64,000 bases of DNA from Phytophthora hibernalis (GCA_012656075.1 JAAKBF010000171.1:1736001-1800000); one strand, 5' to 3'; counted from the stretch's first letter, positions 33,457 to 46,500 are shown. Made by a program: numbers and translations. The notes: a model not told the origin generated them from the letters alone.

Positions 33457-34680
33457 TTACTGCGACCTACTGTGACAAGATCGCCATCTAAGTGGCCTTG
33501 GTTGCCGGTTGTGGGTAAGACTGTTCGTCGTTCGTTTGCAACCCTCGTTCCGATGCGCTGTCGTCACCAACCATCTCGCCCTGCTGCCGTTCGCCGCTAC
33601 TGCCTGATGCACGTCGTCCTGGCTGCATCGCCCACTTGTTACAGCTTCAAGTTTTCCCACTCCCATAAGCTCCCGTAGTTTGCAGAATTGCACTTGTGGC
33701 AATGCCTTCGTCAGCGCATCTGCAACCATATCTTTGGTATTGCAATACGTGATGTCGATACGATCTCTTTCGTATGATTCACGAGCATATAAGTACCTTG
33801 TCTCAATATGCTTGGTCGACGAATGACTAGCAGCATACTTATAGCTGCTGTATTGTCACACCAACCATAAATTGGCCGCTTCTGTTGCCAACCTAATTCC
33901 TTTAAAGTAGCCATAGCCATTCGCTATCCTTAACGCATTCACTTACGGTAACTATTTCAGCCTGAGATGTGTGCAAACTAGCCATTTCTTGTCTACAACT
34001 CTTCCAAGAGACACATACATCAGCGAGTATTGACACGTAACCTGTAACTGATCTACGGTCCTCATTAGCATTTGCAAAGCTCGCATCTGTGTATAGTTCA
34101 CAAATCACCTCTCTGTTAGTTCCTTCATATACTAACCCATACATTGATGTTTCTTTCAGATACTTAAGCACCTCTGCGCAGCTCTCCAATGAGACTTGTT
34201 ATAACAAGAGATGAATTTACTTAATTCCCTTACATCATTTGCAATATGGGGTCTAGTTCCTCTAACCAAATACATGAGATAGCCTACCGGTCCCCGGTAG
34301 TCATATGGCTGTGCTGCAATAGATTCAGCGCTGAGATGTGTCTCTTTTCCAATGTAATACTTGCTGCTTGAGGAGTAGCTACTATTGAGCAGTCCATCGT
34401 ACAAACTTTTCTAGCAAGTCTAGAATATACTTATGTTGCAATAGGCTGAGTTGCTTACGTGATCTATCCATTCTGATCTCCATTTTCAACAAATAATCTA
34501 TCCATTCTGATCTCCATTTTCAACAGATAACGGGCCTCACCAATGTCCTTCATTTTAAAGCGTTCTGACAATTTTGTCTTAATTTCATTTACAGCTGATA
34601 GCCTTGATCCAGCAATGGTTAAGTCATCCAGATATACACATATTAAGACGATGTCGGTTACTCCATCAAATAGGATATTA
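33457..34680 (-). mobile_element. Copia-type reverse transcriptase/RNase H fragment
   Basis: From 34680 down, the frame shows ICVYLDDLTIAGS (RT catalytic motif), then ERFKMKDIGEARYLL, the Copia connection block GPVGYLMYLVRGTRPHI, ELYTDASFANANEDRRSVTG and the RNase H end (WCDNTAAI, then MVADALTKALP near 33729). This is the 3' half of a Copia pol. It starts abruptly inside the RT, joined to Gypsy sequence at about 34680. Several frame changes occur. Confidence 0.75.
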
Positions 34681-36490
34681 AGGATGGTTTCGACTTCATA
34701 TCGCCCAGTCCGCTCGTCGGGTTCCCAACTGCCTTCTGGTAACCGTTCCTCGTCCAAGTCCAATCGATTTGTTTCGTCGAGTCCCTTGACTAGCGAAGCC
34801 GTTGGCCTTTCGCCGAGTCCGGTCACTTTCTTCAGCCTGGACGCGTGTACTACTGAGTAGAACCGGTAGACGCTCTTGTCTGGCAACTCTAACTCGGAGG
34901 CGAACTCCTCGATCTTCTGCTTGATCCGGAACGGGTCGTGCCACCGATGGGCCAGTTTCTTCTTCAGACCAGGTTTAACTCGCTCCATGAACAGCCAGAC
35001 TTGATCTCCAATATTGAACAGAGACTGCTTTGGCTCGGCGAGTCCGTCGCTATTGTTTGCTTCAGCTATCCCCTCGCTCGTCGAGTCTTTCGGTACGATT
35101 TTCTGCTCGTCTCGAATCAGCGAGTCGTTGTGTTCCTTTGTTCGCCGAGCCTTTTCTTTCAGCTGGTACTCATAGGCTAGCTTGAGCACTATTTTCCGCT
35201 GTCGGTTAGTTTCTCGGCGCCATTCCGTGGCTTTCGTTGAGGTAGTTTGTTTCACTGAGTCCTTCGAAACTCGTCGAATGGAGTAAGTCATCGATTTAAG
35301 CGTTGACTGGGCATCCTAACCGTGCACTAAGTGAAATGGCGTTTTTCGCCGAGTCGAATCCCTCGAATTATTGATTGCGTAGACAAGTTTCTGAGCGATG
35401 TCATCCCAGTCAGCTTGAAGCGGGTCGTCCACGTAGACACGCACCGTTTGGATCATTGTATTCACGCCGTGTTCCTGCTCTCCGTTCGCTAGTGGTCGAT
35501 AGCTTAGTGTAGCTCGGGACCTCGACTGCATCATCTCAGGGAAAGTCTGGAAGACTTCGCTCATAAATCTTGGATTCGGTCTTGTCGAATAGCGATGGTG
35601 CACCAAACCGACGGAATATGCACTCTTCGAATGCTTAAGTCACTTCGAGAGCCCCTGTATGGTTCATCGTTTTAGCGATGACAAACACAGATGAGGTGAT
35701 CTTGAAATTGCAGGAGGGCCGTGTTTCCTCGCTGAGTCTTCGGCAATGGTATAACGAAGTCCATCGACACAATCTGGAACGGCCGATTGGACACGACGTT
35801 ACCCGGCGAATATCCGCGAAGTTGAGGCTTGCTCTTACTGGTGTTGCAATCTTCACAGGCTTGCACATGCTTGACCACGTCGGCATACAGGCCAATCCAA
35901 TAGTAATCGGCTTTCACCCGGTGATAAGTCCTAACGATGCCTTGATGTCCTCCTTCGATGAATTTATGGCAATTCGCCAAGATCTCGTCGATGGGTGTAG
36001 TTGGCACTTCCATCCTTAGCCACGTGTCATGATCGTCGGGTCTTCCTCGCTCTCGGCGACGGCTCATGTAATACAGTAGGCCATTCTCGCTGAGTACAAA
36101 ATTATCGGGTACTTTGGCGGCGTCGCCGGCTCTTCGCCGAGTGAGCTCATCGAATTCACCTCGCAAATACTTCTTCAGGTCAGACCATCGACATTCTTCG
36201 TCTTGCACCGTTGATATCCGGCCTCGTCGCTCTGCTTGGACAACTAGAGGATCGACGTCTTCAGCACTTGGCAGTTCCTGACGTTCTGAGCGAGCTTTGC
36301 CCTGATCGACCACTCGCTGAGCCTCCGGATGGTGGTATTCTGTCTCGAACTCGTCGACGGGGCTATCATTGTCGGGTAAACCCGGCAAGTTGGCTTCTAC
36401 TGGCACGTTGGGTGCTGATTCGCTCGCTGCGTCTTGTCCTTCGTCTTCGGAGAATCGAAATGTTGAGTCTGACTTCGAGTTATCGCTGAT
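34681..36490 (-). mobile_element. Gypsy integrase and chromodomain-like fragment
   Basis: From 36490 down there is a linker (KVSAITRSQTQHF), the integrase zinc-binding domain (HKFIEGGHQGIVRTYH, then CEDCNTSK) and the core (FQIVSMDFVIPLP). An in-frame stop follows at about 35638, then the late core VYVDDPLQADWDDIAQKLVY and a chromodomain-like end (LPEGSWEPDERTGRYEVETI) that runs straight into Copia RT sequence. Confidence 0.75.
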
Positions 36491-37583
36491 ACTTTAGGCG
36501 TTTGTCGACGACATTTGTTTGGAGGAACAACCTTCGACGAGTTTCTCAACATGCTCGACCGGTTGTTGACCCGATTCGTAGAATGCAGAACCAGTGTGAG
36601 CTTCACTAAGTGTATTTTCGTCCAGCCGATGGTCGACTTCCTGTCTCATAAAGTGACGGCCGATGGAATTGCCGCCGATCCCAAGAAGCTCGCTGTGATC
36701 ACTGAGCTTCCATTCCCGTCGTCAAAAAGGGCATGCAGGCCTTCCTTGGTGCACTCAATTACTACAGCCGGTTCATCCAAAACATATCGTTGTATGGAGC
36801 AGTGCTTTATCAGCTAAAACGCTGTACGGGCGACCAGTGAGCTTCTCTGTTCTGCTTTCACCTTACCACTAAACGGGTGCGAGAGCGGGATATCGAATTC
36901 GCTCAGCTGTTGCAAGCTTCTATCACTCCATACATTGGACTCGACGAGTCGTTATCACATATTGCACCACCGTCTAAGAACTCGGCGAGTGTCCGCCTGG
37001 GCCCGGAATTGCTATATGCGCACGTGCCACGCGACTTTGAAGGATACGTCCTGTCATTCGACGGGTCGGTGAAGACGGAAAAGTATGGCGTCTATGGTAG
37101 TTGCTCGTGGATCTTATCTTATGGCGATTGCCGATGTGGGACATTGTGATCGCTGCGTGTGCTCATCTTCTCGAGACCACGGTAAATATCGCCGAGTACA
37201 CCGGAATGAATAACGGTGTCATCGCGGCCCTTGACCGGGGCATCACCGACCTTAATATATTCGGCGATTCCAGGCTTGCAATCCAGCAATCCATGGGGGT
37301 GATCGCATGCAGGAAGGAGACGTTTCAAATTCAGTTGGCGCGCCATGAGGAACACATCGATCGCCTCAACTCAGTACGCTACCTCCATGTAGTCCGATGC
37401 TACAACTCAGCTGCGGATACATTAGCCACGGAAGCTCTAGAAACTAAAGCTGGACGAGTCGTTCTCAGAGGTGACCGCAAAGCTGAACTTGATGCGATAA
37501 ACCGGATACAGGAGAAACTGTATGTCGGAGAGAGCTCGGCGAAGGTGAGCGCGGTACAGCTCACAACCGGTCACGTTGGTTAA
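36491..37583 (+). mobile_element. Gypsy RT end and RNase H fragment, inverted relative to its flanks
   Basis: The plus strand starts at the RT catalytic motif (AFVDDIC at about 36497) and continues with the RT thumb/connection (FTKCIFVQPMVDFLSHKVTA). A Gypsy RNase H follows, with LSFDGSVKTEKYGVYGSC, ITDLNIFGDSRLAIQQ and YNSAADTLATEALE. It ends with KVSAV at about 37557. The flanks on both sides are Gypsy sequence on the minus strand, so this block has been inverted or inserted. Frame changes occur near 36740, 36860 and 37130. Confidence 0.75.
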
Positions 37584-39060
37584 CAATACATCCTTGCGAA
37601 GGATGGGTGTCTGGACCGGCAGTGTCGCGCTGTTCAGCTTGTTATAAGCGTGAACCAGACGCCCCTTCCCGTTCGGCTTGAGAACGTAGAACGTGGGCGT
37701 TGAGTGCGGGGACTTTTATTCCCGCACCATGACTGCCTTCCCCTTGGCGGCGAAGAATGCATCAATGACCTCGCACTGCTCGCAAGGGAGTGGCCACTGC
37801 CTGGTGACGCAGTACTTCGTGCAGACACGAGGTCAATCTCGTGCCGAACCCCACGATCTGGAGGAGTTGGGATGGTAGGTCCTTAGACACCACATCGGAG
37901 AATTCCTGGACCTGGGCGTAAGCCGGGTCATTCGGGTTCTTGAGAATCTCAGAACCCAAGTGCGTCGCGCGCTGCTTCCTGAACTCCTCCAGGACGTCCT
38001 CGTTCATTTCAGAGGAAGTGTTCGCTTCTTCAGGAATGGACTCCGGCCGTAGGAGTGCCATCTCCGAAATCCCACCGGCCTTCAGGTCAGCCTGAAAGTC
38101 GTTTATCGACATTTCTTCGAGATTCAGAAGCTCTGAAATCTCTGGCAGGGCCTCTTGTTGGACCAACCCGGATTTGGCCTTGCGGCCAGTCTCGCCGTCG
38201 AAGGTATGATAGCATTCTTCTGGCGGCGGCGCCGAGGAGTCTTCACCGACTCCGAGCTTCGTTCCGAGGCTTCGGTCTTGACATCTTGTTGAGACGCTTG
38301 GCTTGGTACTCTGTTACCCACAGCCGTCTTCTGGCGTGGTTCTTCGTTTCCACTGCCTTATCGTGTCCCTGTACTGCGCCTAAGGCCTGTATTCGCCCGT
38401 GTGGAATTGTGTTGCTGGTAGCAACCCCGCACCGGCCGCAGTCTCGACCTCTCCCGTTTCACGTGGGCTTGTGCCCGCTTTTAGACGGGCTTTGTCCTTC
38501 GCGGACTTCGTCGATGCCCGTACGGCGCAACAACTTGGTGCGCTGAAAGAGGCATTGCATCTCCCCTCGCGGGGCTGGATGTATCCAATACCCTTGGGCT
38601 TGCTGCAGGTTCGTTAGCAGCAGAGGCATCCGCGGTATTCCAATGGCGTCCATGGGAGCCTCGGAGTCGGACAGAGGTGGAAACATTACTCATCAAGGCT
38701 CTGTCAGAAGCCGCAGGCGGGCTAGCTCCTATAGCTTTGCCACGCCAGTCGATCCAGGGTTCCTGCTTTTCGAGCCATGGCATGCCCAGAATCAAGTCAT
38801 ACTTGGCCATATCAAGAACGAGGAATCGTTCAGTCGAGAAGAAGTCTTCCAACTTGACAGCAATATCCTTAAGGAGCTTAGGTACTTCTATCACAGATTC
38901 ACTGGCAAGCCTGGCCGAGGCTTGCCCGTTGCCTTTGCTTTCTCACAGAGCATTGGCGTACTTGTCACCGTTACGGGCGACCGACTGGCGGTGTAGAATT
39001 TTCTTGGACGCCCCAGAATCAATCAGAATTCTCAAGGGATGATTGTATCCCCACACACTT
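37584..39060 (-). mobile_element. Gypsy protease and N-terminal reverse transcriptase fragment
   Basis: From 39060 down, the protease active site reads LRILIDSGASKK near 39020 and is intact, followed by AKYDLILGMPWLEKQEPWID, an acidic linker (38166-37762) and the beginning of RT (FLKPNGKGRLVHAYNKLNSA) that ends at RKDVL near 37585. The next expected RT motifs are absent, and the sequence continues as the inverted block to the left. Confidence 0.75.
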
Positions 39061-39271
39061 GCGTGTACCACAAGCAGCCCTCCGCCGCCCTTTTTCGCTT
39101 CGAGAGTACAGAGACTCTCAGGGGCTAAACCTCCATTGAGCGCGCCGTCCGCGCACCTATCATGAAAGCTTAGTCTTTCCCCAGCAGGGCGGCCCGCTGC
39201 CCGTCGGTCGGGTTTTCGAGTTACGGACGGCAGCCTTATTCATGACCACAGTTCACAGGCTAACCTTCCCA

Positions 39272-40070
39272 TTAAAATGCTTCATTATAGGAGGGTCGTA
39301 CCGTGGCCTGTCCATTGCCACTTTGACCTTGGTCATGTGGCGCTTGTTCTTCGTCGTCCGATGGGTACATCTTCGTTAGCTGACAGGTAATATGAAGTCC
39401 GGTTGCGGTGGACGAAGGCCCCCTTTGGTCCACGTGGATCACGCCATACACGTTCTCAAACACGTAGCCTTGACCTCCGTTATAACAATACATCGTCATA
39501 ATTTATAAAGTAAGTGCAAAATGCATAATAAGTTTGAGAGATAATATCAATTAGTACCCAAGGCAGGCTTGACGAAGAACTTCGCAAAACACACGCCTAG
39601 CCGACATGTGCTTGGGAGTCAGCAGCGGATTCGGCACAACTTTGACGCGTTTTATCACCGTCCGGTTGGACAAATGCCTAGCCAAAGTGATGCGCGTGAT
39701 CCCGGTAGCCTCCGCTAGACCCCGAAGCGTCGTACGGTCTTCTAGTGGTGCCGATTCGACAGCAATCATCAAGTTACCGTCGCTGTAGGCTCTAGGAAGC
39801 CCCAGAGTTGCTACGTCGACGCGGAAGCGGAGAAGCTCGGTGTTGCCACACCTTCCCCGCCGTGTTGCGGTGAACGCCGAATTTCACACTCGCCGACGCG
39901 ATGGCTCCCGACGGCAGCTTGCCGTAAATCGCCAGCTCCGACAAAACGAAGACGATATGCAGGTTGGTGGCAGCGGGGAGGTCGGATGAGTGGGGGTGCG
40001 CGGCATAGTTGGCAGGATACGGGTCAGTATAAAAAGTGAAAGTAGGAGGTTGTCTCGGTCTTCCCTCCAA
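39272..40070 (-). mobile_element. mariner-like transposase remnant
   Basis: The N-terminal helix-turn-helix pieces read AIYGKLPSGAIASASVKFGV and HRNTAGKVW (40070-39792), and TTLRGLAEATGITRITLARH (39772-39551). They are followed by ENVYGVIHVDQ near 39430, in the place of the first catalytic Asp motif (HVDEKW in oomycete relatives). The later DDE part is missing. This is a truncated Tc1/mariner-superfamily element. Confidence 0.6.
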
Positions 40071-42546
40071 TCCCGTGCCGTGGATATTTTTGGCGGCAAA
40101 GCGAGCTTAGAATTACTGGACGCGGACGTTCAAATTTATTGCACAAAGTTTGATGTAATTTTGACCAAATAAAACTTCTTTAAAACATTGTGTGCTCCAC
40201 ATAATAGTCAAATACACATTATGTTTCGGGCCGGAGGTTGTATCATTTTCCCATATTGTATATCCTAAATTACCCGCATAACCCCGTCGTAAGCGTCCTA
40301 AGCGAACTTCTATTATAGCCAATAGTAGGCCTGTATTCAATATCATATATTTGAAATAAAACCTTATTGGCAGGGAGCAAATATAATTAATTAAGGCCAT
40401 CTTTTTAATTGCATCGTCACCAATCCTATAAATGAGAGCTAATACGCCTCAATTCACGCCTCTTTGATTCATTACTGCTGGATAATGTAGTTTAAGCATA
40501 TATTGTCGCAGTGGAATGGTGATCACACCTATACAACTCAATAATATTTAGCGTAATTTGTAGGAATAATCTACCAAACGTGAGGTGTCGCGCTAAATAC
40601 GACTAATCCTAGACCCCGTACATTGGGACTCGCGGGTATGCGGTATGGTACATCGAGCTGAAAAACTGAAGAATGGATGGCTGATTGCTTCGTGGTTTGC
40701 TGATGATCTTGCACGGTTGGCCCGGCTTGCATTTTGGCTTTTCACCATTCGGGTTATCCGTTTTGTTGTGAATGGAATTGACCTCTTCTGCGTTGACTAT
40801 AACCTCTGGTACATCAGGACAGTAGCCTAAATATCGTGGCGGAATAGAGAAATATTTCCCCGCCTACGACTTCTTCTTTGTCCTCGGACTCTTCATCACC
40901 CGTCATCCGGTCGAAAAAGCATAACTCCGCAATTCCGTTTTTATTTATTTATCAATGGATGTAGGGGAGACCAAAAATAAATAAATAATTCCGCGAGACC
41001 GTTTTTACCGGTCCCGCCATTACGTTTAGTTATCAAACCGAATACCGGTGCATGTGTCTAATAGCTGAATAATGACTTGATTAAAGTAAGCGTTCAACTG
41101 CGTACCAAGAACAAAACCTATCTGGTAAAACAGTAAAGATGCAGTATCGGTAAGCGGATACACTAATCACTTGCTTGGAAAGTTTACCATCTTACAGTAG
41201 TGTTGCTACATAGTTGCAAACTAGAGCGCTTGGGGAGATGCGTAGTACCTATTTAGATATCCCATCTTCGCTGAGTTGCAATAACTCCCGGCGAATGACT
41301 GTGTATCCCTTGAGCAAGACAAGCTTGTCTGGGTGGCTAATTTAATCCTGATAATATCATTTTATACACCTGGGCTAGACATACGATCAACGATAATGTA
41401 CTACAACAAAAGGAAGCCTTTGATTTTCGCGATAATGTACAATATGCATCCTCTCCTTGTAGCACCCACATCGCCATGCCCTAAATTTCCTCTGACTTCG
41501 GATTCAACTAGGGTTCATTCGTATTTCTGCAGCCTAGCTTAAGAAATATTTTATTTTTAAATGTTTATTCTTGCGTTTCGCTATCTTGGCCTCTTTCTAT
41601 GTTTTGTTGGTACCCACTTTGCATCGTCAGCTAAATTTGACTTGGTCTTGTATGTGGACTCGGAAGAGACTGGGTTATCCGCTAAGTGCGGTTTTTCCCG
41701 CTGTTTGACTTTGTTTATCGCACTATCCTCTTCTACCCGCTGGGATCCAGCTCACCTAAAAGGAGAAAATATAACGAATGCCTTACCAGGCCTGAAAACA
41801 CAGACTTTTATTTGTGTTTTCGTAGAAGAGGCTGAAGGCGGCAGCTCCTCCACATGTATGTTCCCCGCTGACAGACAGAGCGCTGGACAGCATGCGTGCG
41901 AGCCAGGCGGCCAAATCAAGCGTGTTTTGGTACGGCATCCTACCGGATTTTGATAATTGAGTTTGCAGATTGGGGTTAGCGTACACATTCAAGTGTAACA
42001 TTTGGTGTAGTATTGCAGGCAGGCGAGCGCAAAACCAGACGTGTTTTGCAAATCGGTAGTACCGTGTTTTGCACATTTCAGCTGGCGGATTTGTGTGAAC
42101 GTACACAGTAATGTGTGAAATTATTTGTGGTCCATTGGTGTCATTTTGAAAGATGGACCCTGTGCAAGCCATCGAAGCGACATGCAATCCTTACAGCGAC
42201 GAGCAATCCAGCAGCGAAGACGATAGAGGCTGCAATGGGGAAGCAGACGGGTGACGTGATCGATTTAACTGCTAGTGGTGACAACTCACCTGGAAGTAGC
42301 GGATCGCATTGATAAGCTGAAAGCTCCAGTACCCATGAGAAGAAGCTAGTAGCGTACGGCGAGTAATTCCGTCATCACGGAAGGTGGTCACCGATTTCAA
42401 CGAAGTCTGTCACTCGTGTCTCCAATTCGGTGATTTGCAGGGCTGAACACGGAACAAACATTAGAAAAGATCGCAGAAATCGACCGAACGAGAGCCCCGA
42501 AACGTACCAAGTGTCTCGATCACTTGCGACGATTCCGCGTTAACCT
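40071..42546. other. AT-rich region without a recognised gene
   Basis: The sequence is AT-rich with scattered short ORFs. A plus-strand ATG frame at 41561-41953 begins with a hydrophobic, signal-peptide-like segment but has no domain and an overlapping minus-strand frame of equal length, so I do not call it. A near-palindromic TTTATTTATTTA/TAAATAAATAAA pair lies at about 40946-40988. Confidence 0.45.
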
Positions 42547-43302
42547 TTATCCGTTGCTCGACGTTCTGGTCAAACGAGTCCTTGTACGCGTCACCGCGGA
42601 TCGTGGCCATGAAGACGGCGCCACGAAGACGTTGGACCTCTTGCTCGGCAGCTTGGAAACGTTTCTCAGCTTGTTCTCGACGTATGGCTGCAGAACGGGT
42701 AGCAACCGAGCGTGGCGTTCCCTTTCCTGAGACCGACCCAGCTCATGCTGAAGAGCTGTGAGTGAAACGAGTGATGTCGAAGGGTATGAAGAAATCGAGT
42801 CGGTAGTCGACGATGGCAGAGTGAGATATCCAGACGGCGCCGAAGAAATGGTGACTCGTTGAGCTGTTCGACGTTCGGCTCGCAAATCCCGAATACGGTC
42901 CTGGGCTGCCTGTAACTCCGCAGCGGGATCCTGTTACGCAACATCTCTTGCAGAATGGGCGACGGCTAACTGCTGCCCGACGGACTGCAAAGACGCTCGA
43001 ACTTGGTCAATATTAAGACGAAGTACGTCTCGCCGGCGAGCCATCTGCATTATCGACTGTTCCTGGGAAGTGGCCCTGGTGGTCGCCTGTTGAATCTGGT
43101 CTCGCTGATCGACCAACCCTGCTCGCAGACTTGCGAGCTCCGCGTGTAACTCGGCCGCATGACTCAGTAAACCGGTTACTCGACCCTCCGTGTCGGAATT
43201 GACGACAACGAGTGAGTAATTCTCGGCGGTCAACTGCTGCAGCACTTTGCTCTGTATGATGGGGTCGAGAGGTGCATTTCCAGCAGGTAATACACGAGGC
43301 AC
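42547..43302 (-). pseudogene. Coiled-coil gag-like protein, broken by stops
   Basis: The ATG at 43302 opens a helical protein (LDPIIQSKVLQQLTAENYSL, then Ala/Leu/Gln heptads) that stops at 42934. The same reading continues after the stop with QDPAAELQAAQDRIRDLRA and down to 42547. The composition resembles coiled-coil gag-type proteins in oomycete retroelements, but I recognise no domain. The surrounding transposon debris supports a mobile origin. Confidence 0.45.
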
Positions 43303-44857
43303 CGTAGGCCATCACTCTTTTCATGCTCAGCACCTACTTACCGACTTCATCGACCGCGGCGACGCCGCCTGACACTCCGTATGCTAATGTCGTAGCTGCG
43401 ATAACGTCCACCCCAGCGACTTCGCAGGAGTTGACGTCGTACCGTCGGGAATGCGCGACTGGTCGACGACCCGCTGCAGTTCTGAGGGTCTCTGAGGTCG
43501 ACATGGAGGTGCGAGGTGCGCGAATGACTGTCGAAACGAAGATGAAGCACGAGCAGACACCCTAGCGTTAGAAGGCGATGGACAGGAAAGAGGCGACGAT
43601 AGATGGATAATCGGACATAAGCGACGAAGCTTACCTAGAGAGTACGCTTCACGCGGATGGGGGCGGCTGTGGTGTAGCGCTTCGGAAAAGATGGATGGAA
43701 TGCGACGTCGACAATGAGTTACCTTCTAGAGTTCTTCAGAACACATGCCAAAGCGTACCCACGAGTAGAGCCGTACTTACCAAGATCCTGGTGAAGGGTG
43801 ATGGTCAACGATCGACGCTCGACGATCGACGTTCAACATTCGTGCTTAACGTCAAACTTAAAGGAACGCATCACAGGGAACGTAAACAAGAATATGGCGT
43901 CGGACAAGTACGCAAGGAAGGCAGCCGGTCATCAAATGAAGTGTGGACAAAAGGTGAGTCGAAGATCGCAAGAAGTTGGTGCAGTCGGCAGGAAGTATAA
44001 GTCAGTCATGAATTAGCAATCAAGAGCTCTAGGCAAATCAACCTTCTTTGGCCACTAAGTGTTTCCGTCGTCTGTTTCTGTGAAGTTCTATACGTTCTTC
44101 AGTAGATCGAAAGAGACTCGCCGTGATTTCAACCCCCAACCCGTGTCTGACAGGAATGCACGTTAAACTCAAGTCCCGCAAGGGCAGGAATAGAACTCGT
44201 CGGCATCTACAACCAAGGAATAGCGGCTCGTCGACCAAGACGGCCAACGAATACCAGCTCGTCAAACCCGACAAATAGGCAAAGGAAAGCAACCCTCTAT
44301 GTAGAAGAATCCACGTCTATTAGAGAGATGCTTCGAGTTACGCGACTCGATGTTCGTGTGAAGGTTTCCACGCAGACGTCACCCTGCAGACACTCCAGCA
44401 TCGAACGCCTGAACACCCTGTCCAACGAAATCACCTTAGTCAAGACCCAGGAATTCAACGCACCGCACGCGACGTATAGTGTGTGAAGTGCGCTGTGTGT
44501 GTTAATCGAGTCCTCCAGGAAACAATTTCTGAGAGGCCGCTCCACCACATCATAGTACTCTAGTAGTACTAGGGATTTGTATCCCGTGCAATTTAGATCA
44601 GTTAAGTTATCCCAGATAAGAGGTTAGAATAACCGCCGAGGACTGGAAGTCCTCACTTCGTCTTTGACGCCTACTACACAAGCTTCCTCCAATACACAAG
44701 ACGCCTTCCAGGCCGCCTTCCTCATCAAAATCCATATCTTCCTTGCGCTCCGTGCTATCCTCTGCTGTCCTAACATCTGCGCAATTCCTTATCCCAACAT
44801 GTTATTAACCACAACTGGTCCCGACTTCAACAGGTAGCAACAAACTGAAGCACCGCT
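43303..44857. other. Non-coding or unrecognised sequence in transposon-rich DNA
   Basis: Only short ORFs without domains were seen. Around 43803-43840 an imperfect repeat of CGATCGACG units is present. Nothing else is supported. Confidence 0.4.
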
Positions 44858-46500
44858 TCATTGACCTTTCACGGTCCTGACCAGAAATGGTGATGGCTGG
44901 GGCTGAGCCGGAGCTCGAGAATCAGTCTCCCGAAGAAGACGCGAGTTCAACTCGCGTCGGAGTTCGGCAATCTCCCCGCGGACATTGTCACAGTCACGCT
45001 CGGTCATCCAGCGATCCACACACTCGTGGATCTCACCCACTTCGCGGCGCATGTCCCCCAAGAAAACGTTCAGGGCTTCAGGAGCCCCGTGCATCCCGGA
45101 CTGCGCTGCAGCCTGTCCTCGAGACCAAGACATAAAGCGATCTCAAGGACGTACTCCCGTTCGCGAAGATCTCAGATCTCATCCTGCTCAACAAGCACAA
45201 ACGAGCCCCTGAATCCAGTCATGGATTGAGGCGCCTCCTGTCGCGCCGGAGCCTCGTGCTCGAACGCGTGCGAGGCCTCCGCCGGCCTTCCTTGATCGTA
45301 ATGAGGAGACTCACTACCGAGAGGCGCCGCCAAGGGAAGCGCCAACTCTTGGTAAAGTGGCGGTTATCCCTCGTCACAGAAATCATAGGAGCCGATTGAA
45401 CGGCTCCAAATTGACTGCTCGAAGGCTGTCGAGATCTGGGAACAGACCCGACGGCAACTTCGTAAGTAGTCCTGGACTTCTTGGCTGAATGCGATGGTGT
45501 AGCAACAGCAGCCGCATCGCTATACTGGCGCTCGTCATGAGAGCTGGTCATGGCTTTACGCCCGAGCTCCTCCATTTGACCAGTAAGCTATCGCTTACTG
45601 ATCAGGTGAGCGAACTCAAGTCGAAAGTCACACTGATCGAGAATGGCGGACATACTCTGTTCGCCCTTGAGACGGTCAATCTCATGAGGGGTGTAACCCC
45701 AAAAGAGGAGCCTCTTCCAGAAGAGGTCCTGCGCCTGAGCACTCGTCAAAGTGTTCGCGGGTTGAACCTAGGGATAACGAAGACGGACGCAAGCCCACCC
45801 TTGTCGTCAGTCTGTTTGTGAAAGCTGGTGAACTCCTTGAGTGAGGCTCGGTGTGGTGCCAATAACACGCACCAGGCGACCTCTTAGTTAATAAAAACAA
45901 CGGGTGGAACTCAACCAAGGTCCGATCGAAAGCGCCCTTGGAAGATCGCCCTCCGATCAGGCGGCGCGGTGCCACGAGCTGCTTCAAGAACAACGGGGCC
46001 CCTGTGTTCTCATCGGGCGGGAAGTCGCCCTTCAAGTATGGAGACTCGACACGCAAGGATCATCGCAGACGAGCGGCCGCAAGGCGCTCCTGTTGTTCAT
46101 CAAGACCGTTGACAACAACCCCAGGCACGTGAACCTGTCCATCCTCTTCTTCGGAATTGAAAGAAGAATCGAACAACGGCGATTCTTTCTCCGTCGTGGT
46201 CACCTCTTGGAGAGGTGACTGTGAAGCAGCACGTTTATTGGTCGCAGCGCGCTCGGCTAGGATGACACGCGCGCGCTCACGACCATCTGACAGAGCCAGG
46301 TTCTTGGGCGGCGAAGCCTTCTCGACGTCGCCATCACTAGCGTCGTCCCCGGCGGCAGTTGTCAGTGCTCCAGCACCAACAGCAGCGACAGCAGGCTTGG
46401 ACTCATCGTCCTCGCCACGCTCAACACCCTTGGGCGACGACGTATTGTCGTCCAGGTCAGCCTCATCGTCTGAGTAACTGACCAGATCATTAAACTCAGC
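44858..46500 (-). pseudogene. Retroelement gag-like pseudogene with acidic N-terminus and coiled coil
   Basis: From 46500 down, an open minus-strand frame starts FQSIGAEFNDLVSYSDDEAD, followed by Ala/Asp/Glu-rich and helical segments. A stop near 46058 breaks it. Later parts include LFWKRLLFWGYTPHEIDRLK (about 45700), QCDFRLEFAHLISKR with a stop at about 45590, and a coiled coil (RREVGEIHECVDRWM) near 45050. I infer a degenerate gag-type ORF of an oomycete retroelement. No zinc knuckle or pol domain was identified. Confidence 0.45.

Noticed and set aside
40936..40990. Hairpin with TTTATTTATTTA arms as a structured RNA or terminator
   Set aside because: The arms are simple AT-rich tetranucleotide runs and no transcript or gene end is nearby.
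41561..41953. ATG frame with signal-peptide-like start, possible small secreted protein
   Set aside because: No domain, no homologous feature, overlapping minus-strand frame of equal length, and located in AT-rich transposon debris.
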